Shown one piece after another: positions 1-6,116 of a stretch of 40,531 nt of DNA. Position 1 is the first letter of the stretch. Each line of letters begins with the position of its first letter. This DNA is from a virus. Position numbers and translations under genes: made by a program. Location: the IMG/VR virus record IMGVR_UViG_3300022744_000013, positions 1 to 40,531 of that record. One strand, written 5' to 3'. The notes under the pieces were generated by a model. The model ran no database searches. It saw only the letters and a program-made list of their open reading frames with translations, and was not told the origin of the DNA.

Positions 1-127
1 CCCTAAACACCCCCATAGGCGACCCCCCACTGCCAGGAAGACCCCCCGGGGGGCACTTGGTAGAGGGGAGAAGGGCAGGAGGAAGGGATTAACCGGATTG
101 GTCCGGGGAGAAGGGTGGAATGAACCA
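1..127. repeat. Left copy of exact 127-bp terminal direct repeat
   Basis: Bases 1-127 are identical to 40405-40531, beginning CCCTAAACACCCCCATAGGC and ending GGAATGAACCA. A length of exactly 127 matches the largest k-mer commonly used by de Bruijn assemblers, so this is most simply the overlap left when a circular or circularly permuted molecule is written as a line. A real short terminal repeat cannot be excluded from sequence alone. Confidence 0.97.
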
Positions 128-1023
128 AATAGGGAAGGGGAGAGGGGGGATAGGTATTGTGCCTTGCAACATTAGCGGGGGCGAATGTAGAACATCGGAA
201 TGAACCGAGGGAGGAGCATTATATTGTTGCGCAAATAGGGGCTTGACTCGATATGAATGTTGCGCGGGAGAGTAATGAAGGGGGTGTGGGAGAGGGGTTA
301 GGCTATGGGAATGTTGCTGGGAACAAAAGGGGTTCAAATCGGGAAAATCCGTTCGAGGGTACCCTAGGGGCCAAAACCCTCCAACGCGCTCTAGGGGGCC
401 TCAGAGGGCATTTTAGGGCATAGGGGGAAATGCGGAGGCGCTGGGCCGATTGGTGCAGTGCAATATTAGGGGCGGGGAATATTCGCCGGGATGGGTGGGC
501 GAGGGGGGTGGGCGGGAACGGGCCGAACCGGGGTAGTGATTGGGGGGCGGATGGGTAGACAGAACCATGGGCAATCGTTCCCCACCCCCTCCCATTGCGG
601 AGAGGTGCAACGCGGGGCAGGATCGTTCGCAATCCACCCCGCTCCCTCGCCGGTCTCATCTCCCAGTTCTTCTTTAAATTTTTTTTTTTAGGTAGTTGCA
701 CGTAGCGAGGCGGGCGAGGGGTTTGAGGCTCCCCGGGGGAGGGGGAGGGGAACGGTTGCGCTCGGCCCTCGCCACCCCTCTAGGGTCATGCGGCACCCAT
801 AGGGGGAACGGGGGCGCGGCCCGCACCGACAGAATAGAGAGAACGGGGGCGCGCGCGCACGCGAGGGGCGGGGGAGGCGCGGGATAGGCCATTCTCGCCA
901 CGGGGAGGGGGGCAGGAACGCGGAGACGGGGAGGGGAGCGGGGGTAGCCTAGGCGCGGGGGATTTTGGCCCTCTAATGGCCGTTTCCGGGCATTTGGATC
1001 AAACCGAGAACAACCTAGGGCAG
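1..1023. other. G-rich non-coding region (main part)
   Basis: No reading frame here looks like a gene: the available frames are Pro/Arg/Gly-rich, lack good ribosome sites and match no family I know. The plus strand is full of G runs (for example 121-150, 490-560, 800-860 and 900-955), so there is a strong strand asymmetry and many potential G-quadruplex tracts. It contains the octamer AATGTTGC at 256-263 and 310-317 and inverted at 166-173, the palindrome TTGCGCAA at 226-233, the repeated string GAACGGGGGCGCG near 805 and 843, and an isolated T-run at about 680-689. With 40151-40404 it forms the longest untranslated stretch of the circle, a candidate origin, packaging or control region. Confidence 0.7.
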
Positions 1024-1055
1024 AAAAAACCCCCTGACGGCGAACCATCCGGGGG
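1024..1055 (-). terminator. Rho-independent terminator with UUCG loop
   Basis: Read on the minus strand, five C residues, a six-base partly paired stem extension, a TTCG tetraloop, and the complementary arm ending in five G are followed by TTTTTT (plus-strand A run 1024-1029). One A-G mismatch and one G-U pair lie in the stem. It follows the 77-aa gene ending at 1081 and closes the small leftward unit before the non-coding region. Confidence 0.85.
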
Positions 1056-1080
1056 CAGGACGCTGGGCAGGAGGGGAGGA

Positions 1081-1314
1081 CTACAACGCGGCGTTCTCTC
1101 GGGCGAGGGCCGCGTCGATAGTGGACTGGCGCGCGGTCGGGGTGCGGAGTATTTTCGTGAGGAACTCACGGCCATTGGCATTGCGGAATTCAGCCTGCTC
1201 GAACGCGACACATTCGCGGTCATGATCCCCGAATTCCACGCCCCACTGCATGAGAGCAGGCTGGGTGTCGTTAGGGGTAGGGCGGCGCCGGATGATGAGG
1301 GTGTAGTAGGTCAT
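1081..1314 (-). CDS. Small hypothetical protein, 77 aa
   Basis: The protein starts MTYYTLIIRRRPTPNDTQPA and I do not recognise it. The reading frame is open upstream to 1368, but the ATG at 1314 is preferred because GGAG lies seven bases before it on the minus strand and because the terminator at 1326-1357 would otherwise lie inside the gene. It follows the 180-aa leftward gene and is followed by the UUCG terminator at 1024-1055, so the two form a short leftward unit separated by a possibly leaky terminator. No membrane segment or metal-binding motif is visible. Confidence 0.7.
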   Translation of the reverse strand: MTYYTLIIRRRPTPNDTQPALMQWGVEFGDHDRECVAFEQAEFRNANGREFLTKILRTPTARQSTIDAALARENAAL

Positions 1315-1325
1315 GGCTGGACTCC

Positions 1326-1357
1326 AAAAAAAAAATGCCGGGGAGCAGTCCCCGGCA
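1326..1357 (-). terminator. Rho-independent terminator, 8-bp perfect stem and T10
   Basis: On the minus strand TGCCGGGG, a six-base loop, and CCCCGGCA are followed by ten T residues (plus-strand A run 1326-1335). It lies directly downstream of the 180-aa gene at 1383-1925 and upstream of the 77-aa gene. Confidence 0.92.
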
Positions 1358-1382
1358 CCTAGATACACGATGATGCTGAGGG

Positions 1383-1925
1383 CTACAACCCCAATTCGCC
1401 CAATAGCGCAGCCGTGTCAATTTTACTGCTCGCCGGGGTGGCGGCCTTCAACGTCTCGATGATCTCCGCGATACGGGGGATGGAGCGGAGAGAGAGTTGC
1501 CCAGCGCGGTCCCGGGCGTCGTAAACCGCGCGGGTTTGTTCAGGGGTTGGGGGGGCGGCCTTTTTCGCGGCGGCGGCCTCCAGGGCGTAGAGATGGAACG
1601 CTCGGTAAATCACTCCGGACACCGGGCTGGCGCCATCGCCGGAACGCTTGACCCAATCCCCGGCAATGAGGCGGTCGGCGACGGCCCGCATGGCGGCGAG
1701 TTTGGTTGCAGCGTCAGTGGCCGGGTCGCCGGACAGGTCCGCCTTGGGGATTGCGGCGGCGTCAGAGATTTTCTGTACTAGGCCATGGGCCATAGCGCGG
1801 GACCGGACATCATCGGACAATGCGGAGAGGGTAAGGGTGATTTCCCCGGCACCGGCGACGGTGAAGAGGATTGCCGTTGCGTCGTCATTGACGGTTGCGG
1901 AAATGACGGAATTTTTCTTGGACAT
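1383..1925 (-). CDS. Conserved phage protein with LLGELGL tail, paralogue of the 6117-6710 product
   Basis: This 180-aa, Ala-rich, soluble protein has no function I can name. It aligns by eye with the 197-aa protein at 6117-6710: AHG-xx-QK (residues 46-51) against AHGAEQK, RLIAGDW (85-91) against RLNAGEW, and a shared C-terminal DTxxLLGELGL (174-180 here). The start ATG at 1925 has GGGGAG eight bases upstream on the minus strand. It faces away from the early arm across the 417-bp control region, so it is transcribed separately. A strong terminator follows at 1326-1357. The identical C-terminal tail suggests docking to a common partner, which is inference. Confidence 0.88.
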   Translation of the reverse strand: MSKKNSVISATVNDDATAILFTVAGAGEITLTLSALSDDVRSRAMAHGLVQKISDAAAIPKADLSGDPATDAATKLAAMRAVADRLIAGDWVKRSGDGASPVSGVIYRAFHLYALEAAAAKKAAPPTPEQTRAVYDARDRAGQLSLRSIPRIAEIIETLKAATPASSKIDTAALLGELGL

Positions 1926-2342
1926 TGTTTCGACTCCCCGGATCGGTGGCGAGGACCTCCCCGCCGGTTGCCATCCGGTCCTCTCTAAATAGGGACGTGG
2001 TTCGGGAATTCAACCCCTGATCTCTCGACAATGGGAGTAAACCCGAACGGTTATGGAGGGGTCAAGAGTCCCTCCCCCGAACCATCCCCCCGAACGATCG
2101 GGAGAGGGTCAAGCCATCACCACCCCCGGTTGATCCCGATCGGTCCCTTGGTCGGATTAGGACTATACTTAAACCAACGGCAGGTTTGGGGGAATTGAAC
2201 TTTTGGTTTGGTTTCTCCCGGGGATATTATGAGTATAACCCCCGGGAGTTATTTCATCCCCTTAAACCCCGGCAACCTAGCCAAATCGAACGGGGTGTGC
2301 TATGGTCGGGACGACCAATAGGGGTCAAGGAGTCGGAATACC
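1926..2342. promoter_or_regulatory. Divergent intergenic control region
   Basis: This 417-bp gap separates the leftward unit (starting 1925) from the rightward early arm (starting 2343) and must hold both promoters. It contains two imperfect 25-bp direct repeats, 2042-2066 and 2089-2113, both beginning CCCGAACG and ending GGGTCAAG (18 of 25 identical), and one CCCCGGGG-pair element at 2215-2248. A possible rightward promoter is TAGCCA at 2278-2283, a 17-bp spacer and TATGGT at 2301-2306, each four of six against the sigma-70 consensus. The string AACCCCGGCAACC at 2265-2277 recurs at 6072-6084 ahead of the paralogue gene. No gene is seen. Confidence 0.6.
2215..2248. repeat. CCCCGGGG-pair element, copy 1
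   Basis: The arms CTCCCGGGG (2215-2223) and CCCCGGGAG (2240-2248) have centres at 2219/2220 and 2243/2244, 24 bp apart, with a TATTAT block next to the left arm. It belongs to a seven-member intergenic family and lies upstream of the first rightward gene. It could be an operator or an RNA hairpin. Confidence 0.85.
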
Positions 2343-2567
2343 ATGTCTGAAGCTTTCACCATCATCAATCCCGAGCCGAACCGGCTTGCTGCCATCGCGG
2401 CGAAGCACGGACTCAAAGCCATCATGAGAGGCTTCCGGCTGAACACAGCCTACACCCCGAAGCGTTGCCGGGAGGTGGCCGAGGCCTTCACCGGGAAGAA
2501 GTTCGCCGCCCGGGACTACGCCGGGATGATCGAAGCCATTGACCTCGAACTCGCGAAGGAGGACTGA
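2343..2567 (+). CDS. Small hypothetical protein, 74 aa (first early gene)
   Basis: This is a basic, mostly helical 74-aa protein beginning MSEAFTIINPEPNRLAAIAA. AAGGAG at 2327-2332 lies ten bases before the ATG. As the first gene of the rightward arm it is probably expressed early, where phages often place host-takeover proteins. I recognise no domain. The next gene begins five bases after its stop. Confidence 0.8.
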   Translation: MSEAFTIINPEPNRLAAIAAKHGLKAIMRGFRLNTAYTPKRCREVAEAFTGKKFAARDYAGMIEAIDLELAKED

Positions 2568-2571
2568 CCCC

Positions 2572-2835
2572 ATGCAAGCACTTATCAATCTCGAACGGGC
2601 CTGGATCAAGGCCAGAACCATTGGGTTCTTCGACCTCAGCGACCGGAGCCGTTACGTCTCGTCGGATGCGGAGCGCTGGGCCTCTCTTCGGTTCCCGAAG
2701 CCGGGGAAGCCAGAGTTCAAGGTCTATTGCCACAGGTTCGACGTGAGGGAACTCCTCCCGACGACCCGGGGCTTCCCCGACCTCGGCTCGGCACTGGATT
2801 ATCTCAACCTCTTTCTCGAAGGCACTCCAGCATGA
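2572..2835 (+). CDS. Small hypothetical protein, 87 aa
   Basis: The start is the ATG at 2572, nine bases after AAGGAGG (2556-2562), which lies inside the end of the preceding gene, indicating tight co-translation. The product is soluble with mixed charge and aromatic residues and no motif I know. Its stop overlaps the ATG of the following 25-codon gene. Confidence 0.78.
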   Translation: MQALINLERAWIKARTIGFFDLSDRSRYVSSDAERWASLRFPKPGKPEFKVYCHRFDVRELLPTTRGFPDLGSALDYLNLFLEGTPA

Positions 2836-2909
2836 AGACCCTGATCTCTTACCTCCCCTATGCAATCGTCGGGCTGCTCATCGGCCTGTCCCTCGCCCTC
2901 TCGGTTTAA
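2832..2909 (+). CDS. Tiny predicted membrane peptide, 25 aa
   Basis: This frame encodes one Lys near the N-terminus followed by an almost unbroken hydrophobic stretch (residues 4-24), a single transmembrane helix. Its ATG overlaps the preceding stop as ATGA, a typical translational coupling junction, and AAGGAAG follows its stop to serve the next gene. Phages often encode such peptides early, but the function here is unknown. Its shortness leaves real doubt that it is made. Confidence 0.5.
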   Translation: MKTLISYLPYAIVGLLIGLSLALSV

Positions 2910-2920
2910 GGAAGTTTCTC

Positions 2921-3112
2921 ATGGAAAGTCTGATCCAGATCTTGGTTCGCCGGGATGGTTACACCGAACTCGAAGCGAAGGAGGAGATCGCGGCTTGTCG
3001 GAAGGCAATGCTGGCTGTAATCGAAGACGGGGATTTCATCTACGCAGAAGAGATCTTCGAGGACTGGTTCAGGCTTGAACCGGACTATATGGATGAAGTT
3101 CTTTTTGGCTAA
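2921..3112 (+). CDS. Small acidic hypothetical protein, 63 aa
   Basis: The protein begins MESLIQILVRRDGYTELEAK and is strongly acidic in its second half. Short acidic phage proteins with a YT-x-x-EA motif are common but uncharacterised. TAAGGAAG lies upstream at normal spacing. A strong terminator (3139-3166) follows, so this is the last gene of the first early transcript block. Confidence 0.8.
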   Translation: MESLIQILVRRDGYTELEAKEEIAACRKAMLAVIEDGDFIYAEEIFEDWFRLEPDYMDEVLFG

Positions 3113-3138
3113 GCCATCGGCCCACCGGCCTCTCACAG

Positions 3139-3166
3139 CCCCCGGGTTCATCCCCCGGGGGTTTTT
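3139..3166 (+). terminator. Rho-independent terminator
   Basis: CCCCCGGG (3139-3146), a seven-base loop and CCCGGGGG (3154-3161) are followed by TTTTT. It ends the 2343-3112 block. The arm spacing is shorter than in the 24-bp element family, so I treat it separately. Confidence 0.88.
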
Positions 3167-3259
3167 CTTTGCCTGAACCTCCCGGGACATTGACCTAGGG
3201 AACGATTGCACCGAGCCTCTAATCGCGCAACATCGCGCGGATATGAAGGACTTCCCCTT

Positions 3260-3442
3260 ATGACTGTCAAATCAACCCCGGCGGCACCGGCTGCCACCCC
3301 GGAAATCGAAACCACCCCGACCGCTCTCCCGGAAACCGGCTTCAACGTCGTCCTCTCCGGCGAGTTCCTCGGGAACTTCGAAACCCAGGCCGATGCCGAA
3401 GCCTACATTGCCGGCCATGTCCCCGAGGCGATTATCGCCTGA
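3260..3442 (+). CDS. Small hypothetical protein, 60 aa
   Basis: It starts MTVKSTPAAPAATPEIETTP: a Pro/Ala/Thr-rich N-terminal half followed by a compact acidic segment ending DAEAYIAGHVPEAIIA. AAGGA lies ten bases before the ATG. It stands alone between the terminator at 3139-3166 and the CCCCGGGG-pair element at 3449-3480. Function unknown. Confidence 0.72.
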   Translation: MTVKSTPAAPAATPEIETTPTALPETGFNVVLSGEFLGNFETQADAEAYIAGHVPEAIIA

Positions 3443-3448
3443 TGTATC

Positions 3449-3480
3449 CCCCGGGGATTGGTCTGGTCTAATCCCCGGGG
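3449..3480. repeat. CCCCGGGG-pair element, copy 2
   Basis: The arms CCCCGGGGATT (3449-3459) and AATCCCCGGGG (3470-3480) are exact reverse complements with a 10-base spacer, and their centres are 24 bp apart. It lies 26 bases before the ATG at 3507. Confidence 0.9.
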
Positions 3481-3506
3481 CTTTCCCCTGCTCTCGGAGT
3501 TCCCCA

Positions 3507-3953
3507 ATGGCACAACCCCCGAAATCCCTTTCCCGCGAGTTCCGTATTTACCTCGCCCTCTGGCGTCGGGCCTACGCCCAGCGGAATACCGATCTCCCAT
3601 CAGTCTCCGTCACCGCGTCGTGTTATGCCTCTGCCCTTGCCATGCGCCGGGGTATGTACCGAGCGATACAGCCCTATCGAGAGGAAGCGATCTTCGACCG
3701 GGAACTCTTCCTCGCGGCCGAGGCCTTCGTCATCGGGGTGGTCAAGCCTGAGGACGAACTCTCCCCGCAGCAAGTCGTCTTTCGTCCCAGAGTCGTGCTC
3801 TCGGAACTGGAAGCGGAACTCGAGGCTCTTGGACTGACAGAGAAAGACCTCCTCCTCCCGGCGGAAGTGAAGATCGAACAGGAGCTGGTGGAGTTGCAAA
3901 CCCCGGGGGCTGAGACCAAGCGAGCGACGCCGTTTTATACCAGGGAAGGATGA
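3507..3953 (+). CDS. Hypothetical protein, 148 aa
   Basis: A soluble, charged, mostly helical protein starting MAQPPKSLSREFRIYLALWR. The ATG at 3507 has CGGAG seven to eight bases upstream. The frame is open upstream to 3393, but that would run through the palindromic element, so the internal start is preferred. The stop overlaps the ATG of the next gene. A Glu-rich segment near residues 105-125 may form a coiled coil. Family unknown. Confidence 0.75.
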   Translation: MAQPPKSLSREFRIYLALWRRAYAQRNTDLPSVSVTASCYASALAMRRGMYRAIQPYREEAIFDRELFLAAEAFVIGVVKPEDELSPQQVVFRPRVVLSELEAELEALGLTEKDLLLPAEVKIEQELVELQTPGAETKRATPFYTREG

Positions 3954-4231
3954 AGGGGATGAATGAGATCAAGCAGACTGCCGAGCCGGTGGCGTGGATG
4001 TATACGTATCCGGGAGACGTGACGCAGTTCCGTGACAGTCGGCCTGCTTGGCCGATCAAGCCGGGCTGGACCGAAACCCCGCTCTATACCCGCCCACCTG
4101 CCACCATGCCCGACGCCGAGATTGTCGAGATGCTGGCGGATGAAATACGCGGGACATTGTTGCCTGTGGATGCTGCGGAGAGGTGTCTAGACGCCCTCCG
4201 CAACGCTGGATTGATCGGAGAAGAACGATGA
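3950..4231 (+). CDS. Ea22-like cassette protein with VAW...ETPLYT motif, 93 aa
   Basis: The N-terminal part carries EPVAWMYTYPGD followed about 20 residues later by WTETPLYT, a pattern shared by many short, modular Ea22-like phage proteins of unknown role. ATGA overlap with the upstream gene sets the start at 3950; a second Met at codon 4 is possible. It begins a run of five small genes joined by stop/start overlaps (to 5628). The C-terminal half is helical and ends LDALRNAGLIGEER. Confidence 0.75.
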   Translation: MKGMNEIKQTAEPVAWMYTYPGDVTQFRDSRPAWPIKPGWTETPLYTRPPATMPDAEIVEMLADEIRGTLLPVDAAERCLDALRNAGLIGEER

Positions 4232-4404
4232 CCGATGAACTACCGACTGCCGAGCCAGCCCGTGGCATCACCCTCCGTGATTGGTTCGCAGGGCAAGCCT
4301 TGAGCGGGCTACTGGCGCACGCATCGGGCCTTCAACAGATGAAGTCGCCCGCAATGGCCTACAAACTCGCCGACGATATGCTTGCAGAAAGGACCAAGCC
4401 ATGA
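4228..4404 (+). CDS. Small phage accessory protein with ITLRDWFAGQAL motif, 58 aa
   Basis: The sequence GITLRDWFAGQALSGLLA resembles a short segment found in many uncharacterised phage and prophage proteins. The ATG at 4228 overlaps the preceding stop, and its own stop overlaps the next ATG at 4401. It is too short for enzyme activity. Its role within the Ea22-like cassette is unknown. Confidence 0.75.
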   Translation: MTDELPTAEPARGITLRDWFAGQALSGLLAHASGLQQMKSPAMAYKLADDMLAERTKP

Positions 4405-4994
4405 CTGACAAGATCGCACTGGCGGATGAGTTCATCAGGCAGGCATGGACGGCTGCATTCGGCCCAAATCTCAGTAACGGGCAGGTAGAGCAGTTCATCG
4501 GCGCACTGCATGCCCTCCGCGCCGAGCCTGTGCCGGATGGGGCGCTTGCGGGGGTGGCCGCCGACCTGATCGAACAGCAGCGGGCGGAGATTGCCGCGTT
4601 ACAGGCCGAGGTGGCGAAGGCCAATGAAACCGTGCGGCGGGTGCAGGCATCGGCGCGAACGATCGACGCGACCCGCAGCGAGATTTACGCCGGGTACGTC
4701 AAGGCTGGAAAGGTCAACACGGAAGCCGTTGCCACGCTGGACAGCGAGCGGGAGGCTAATGCGATCCTGACTGCTGAGAACACCGCCCTCTGCAATCGGG
4801 TCGATGCGCTAAAGGAGTCGATGACACGATATATCGCAGCAGTCGAAGCCCTTGGGAAATCTCCATCACACCGCAAGGACAACTATTTTGAAGCCCCGCT
4901 GTCAGCAGATGGCGCGATAGAACGCTGGCAGGAACTTGACCGGGCCGGAAAACAAGCCCGCACCGTCCTCGCCAAACACATGGAGATGAAGTGA
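4401..4994 (+). CDS. Coiled-coil accessory protein with ALADE/ALRAEP modules, 197 aa
   Basis: The N-terminus (MTDKIALADEFIRQ) and the segment ALRAEP match those of the 130-aa product at 5236-5628, so the two share modules. The middle (about residues 45-140) is Ala/Glu-rich with heptad character, probably a coiled coil, as in Ea22-like proteins. The DNA shares a 15-mer (4415-4429 = 5250-5264) and a 19-mer (4512-4530 = 5440-5458) with that gene. The stop at 4992-4994 overlaps the next ATG. Function unknown. Confidence 0.75.
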   Translation: MTDKIALADEFIRQAWTAAFGPNLSNGQVEQFIGALHALRAEPVPDGALAGVAADLIEQQRAEIAALQAEVAKANETVRRVQASARTIDATRSEIYAGYVKAGKVNTEAVATLDSEREANAILTAENTALCNRVDALKESMTRYIAAVEALGKSPSHRKDNYFEAPLSADGAIERWQELDRAGKQARTVLAKHMEMK

Positions 4995-5236
4995 TGTTTT
5001 GGAACTCAATCCGCTTTGATATTGAACACATCGACGGCCCCAACTGGCACGGCCCGAACCACACCATGCTGGAGCGTGGGTTCAAACTCGTCCGCATGGG
5101 CAGCTACGCCAAGATGTGGAAGCTCTACCGCTATCACGATGGCGGCGGCTGGACCGGGTACACCGTGACCTTCCCTCGGTGGCGGGGGCCGTGGCCAGTT
5201 TCTGCCGCAAACGAACCGCGCAGGGAGATGAAGTGA
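4994..5236 (+). CDS. Small Trp/His-rich hypothetical protein, 80 aa
   Basis: The product begins MFWNSIRFDIEHIDGPNWHG and is rich in Trp, His, Tyr and Gly, giving a compact basic protein. The start ATG at 4994 overlaps the previous stop; a GTG codon lies immediately before it. The junction string GGAGATGAAGTGATG at its start (4982-4996) recurs at its end (5224-5238), as expected for a gene moved in and out by recombination at repeated junctions. No family is recognised. Confidence 0.68.
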   Translation: MFWNSIRFDIEHIDGPNWHGPNHTMLERGFKLVRMGSYAKMWKLYRYHDGGGWTGYTVTFPRWRGPWPVSAANEPRREMK

Positions 5237-5628
5237 TGATCGACCGAACCGCACTGGCGGATGAACTGGAGGATCGGATTGCGCGGCAGGTTTACGAGGC
5301 CACGCCGCACAAGGTCATTTCACAGGCCGCAGCGGACGTTACTGGCCTGCCAATGGGGGCAACTATCCCATACGATACATTCCTCGCGGTGGGCGGGAAA
5401 GATGAGTATCCACGCAAGATCATCGGCATCGTTCTTGCAGCCCTCCGCGCCGAGCCTGCCAAGCCCGTGGATCGAGAGAAGGTGGCAAAAGCGCTTTACT
5501 GCGTGGAAGGCCGAGCCGCTACATGGGACAAACAAGAGGGCGCTCAGTGGGCGCATTACATGGACGAACACCGAGAACACTGGCTCAAACTGGCCGACGC
5601 CGCAATCGCAGTCATGGGAGGCAAGTAA
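5236..5628 (+). CDS. Accessory protein sharing ALADE/ALRAEP modules, 130 aa
   Basis: It begins MIDRTALADELEDRIARQ and contains LAALRAEPAKP, both matching the 197-aa gene at 4401. The C-terminal half (VEGRAATWDKQEGAQWAHYM) differs from that protein. It is joined to the preceding gene by TGATG and ends at TAATG. Its modular relation to the 4401 gene suggests duplication with domain exchange. Function unknown. Confidence 0.75.
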   Translation: MIDRTALADELEDRIARQVYEATPHKVISQAAADVTGLPMGATIPYDTFLAVGGKDEYPRKIIGIVLAALRAEPAKPVDREKVAKALYCVEGRAATWDKQEGAQWAHYMDEHREHWLKLADAAIAVMGGK

Positions 5629-5663
5629 TGGACAACCTCGATCCTTCGGACCACCTCCCATGA
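5628..5663 (+). CDS. Possible 11-codon leader or remnant ORF
   Basis: An ATG overlapping the previous TAA (TAATG) opens eleven codons (MDNLDPSDHLP), and its TGA overlaps the ATG of the next gene at 5660 (ATGA). It could keep ribosomes moving to the next gene, which has no clear Shine-Dalgarno of its own, or be a remnant. Evidence is only the double overlap. Confidence 0.25.
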   Translation: MDNLDPSDHLP

Positions 5664-6010
5664 CCTGGGCCACCCGCGATCCCCGGACCTACCCCGCTCG
5701 CTTCCCCATCCGCCACCGAGAAGCCTGTGCCTCCACCCCTCTCCCGGTCATCTTCGGCGTCTACTCCTCCCAGTCCCAGGCCGAGTCCGAGGCCTTCCTT
5801 CTCCGAAAGTACCGCTACCTCATCCGCTCACAGCCCGGGGTCGATCTCTCTCTAACCCGGCTCTGCTCGGCTTACGACTTCAGGACTAAGATCGAGGTCA
5901 ACTCCTTCGGCGACGCGACACTCCTCCTCCTCGCCAAGCCGAATCCTCTCCGGGAACTGCTCGAACTCAATCCCCAGTTCGCAGACATATACGCCACCGC
6001 GTGTCAATAG
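5660..6010 (+). CDS. Hypothetical protein, 116 aa
   Basis: Begins MTWATRDPRTYPARFPIRHR. It is basic at the N-terminus, with a helical segment rich in Ser, Glu and Leu (about residues 35-70). The ATG is placed by overlap with the 11-codon upstream frame. Codon use returns to the CTC/TCC/GAC-rich style of the rest of the early arm, unlike the 3950-5236 cassette. I recognise no family. Confidence 0.68.
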   Translation: MTWATRDPRTYPARFPIRHREACASTPLPVIFGVYSSQSQAESEAFLLRKYRYLIRSQPGVDLSLTRLCSAYDFRTKIEVNSFGDATLLLLAKPNPLRELLELNPQFADIYATACQ

Positions 6011-6041
6011 GGGAAATTCTCTCACCCGCTGACGATACCTA

Positions 6042-6070
6042 TTGACCGAACCCCTCCCCTCAATCATACC
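6042..6070 (+). promoter_or_regulatory. Candidate promoter for the 6117 gene
   Basis: TTGACC (6042-6047), a 17-bp spacer and CATACC (6065-6070) lie 47 bases before the ATG in a 106-bp gap. The -35 box is good and the -10 box is only fair. The following AACCCCGGCAACC (6072-6084) is also present at 2265-2277 in the main control region. Confidence 0.4.
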
Positions 6071-6116
6071 TAACCCCGGCAACCAACCACAACCCTGCCA
6101 CGAAAGGAATTCTCCC

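Noticed and set aside
243-271. TTGACT at 243-248 as a promoter -35
   Set aside because: No acceptable -10 hexamer 16-18 bp downstream; the sequence there is G-rich.
89-701. Leftward Pro/Ser-rich frames of 82 and 132 residues at 89-337 and 303-701
   Set aside because: Composition reflects C-rich minus-strand sequence; no ribosome sites, no family, overlapping each other and unlike any neighbour in codon use.
729-745. Single CCCCGGGGG in the G-rich region, and CCCCCCGGGGGG near 44-55, as family members
   Set aside because: Neither has a partner arm 24 bp away; they are isolated GC palindromes in G-rich sequence.
674-1362. Frames of 124 aa (minus, 674-1048) and 128 aa (plus, 976-1362)
   Set aside because: Low-complexity Arg/Pro/Gly products; the second runs antisense over the 1081-1314 gene and both terminators.
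3139-3161. CCCCCGGG/CCCGGGGG hairpin as an eighth member of the 24-bp element family
   Set aside because: Arm centres are 13 bp apart and a clear T5 follows, so it is an ordinary terminator.
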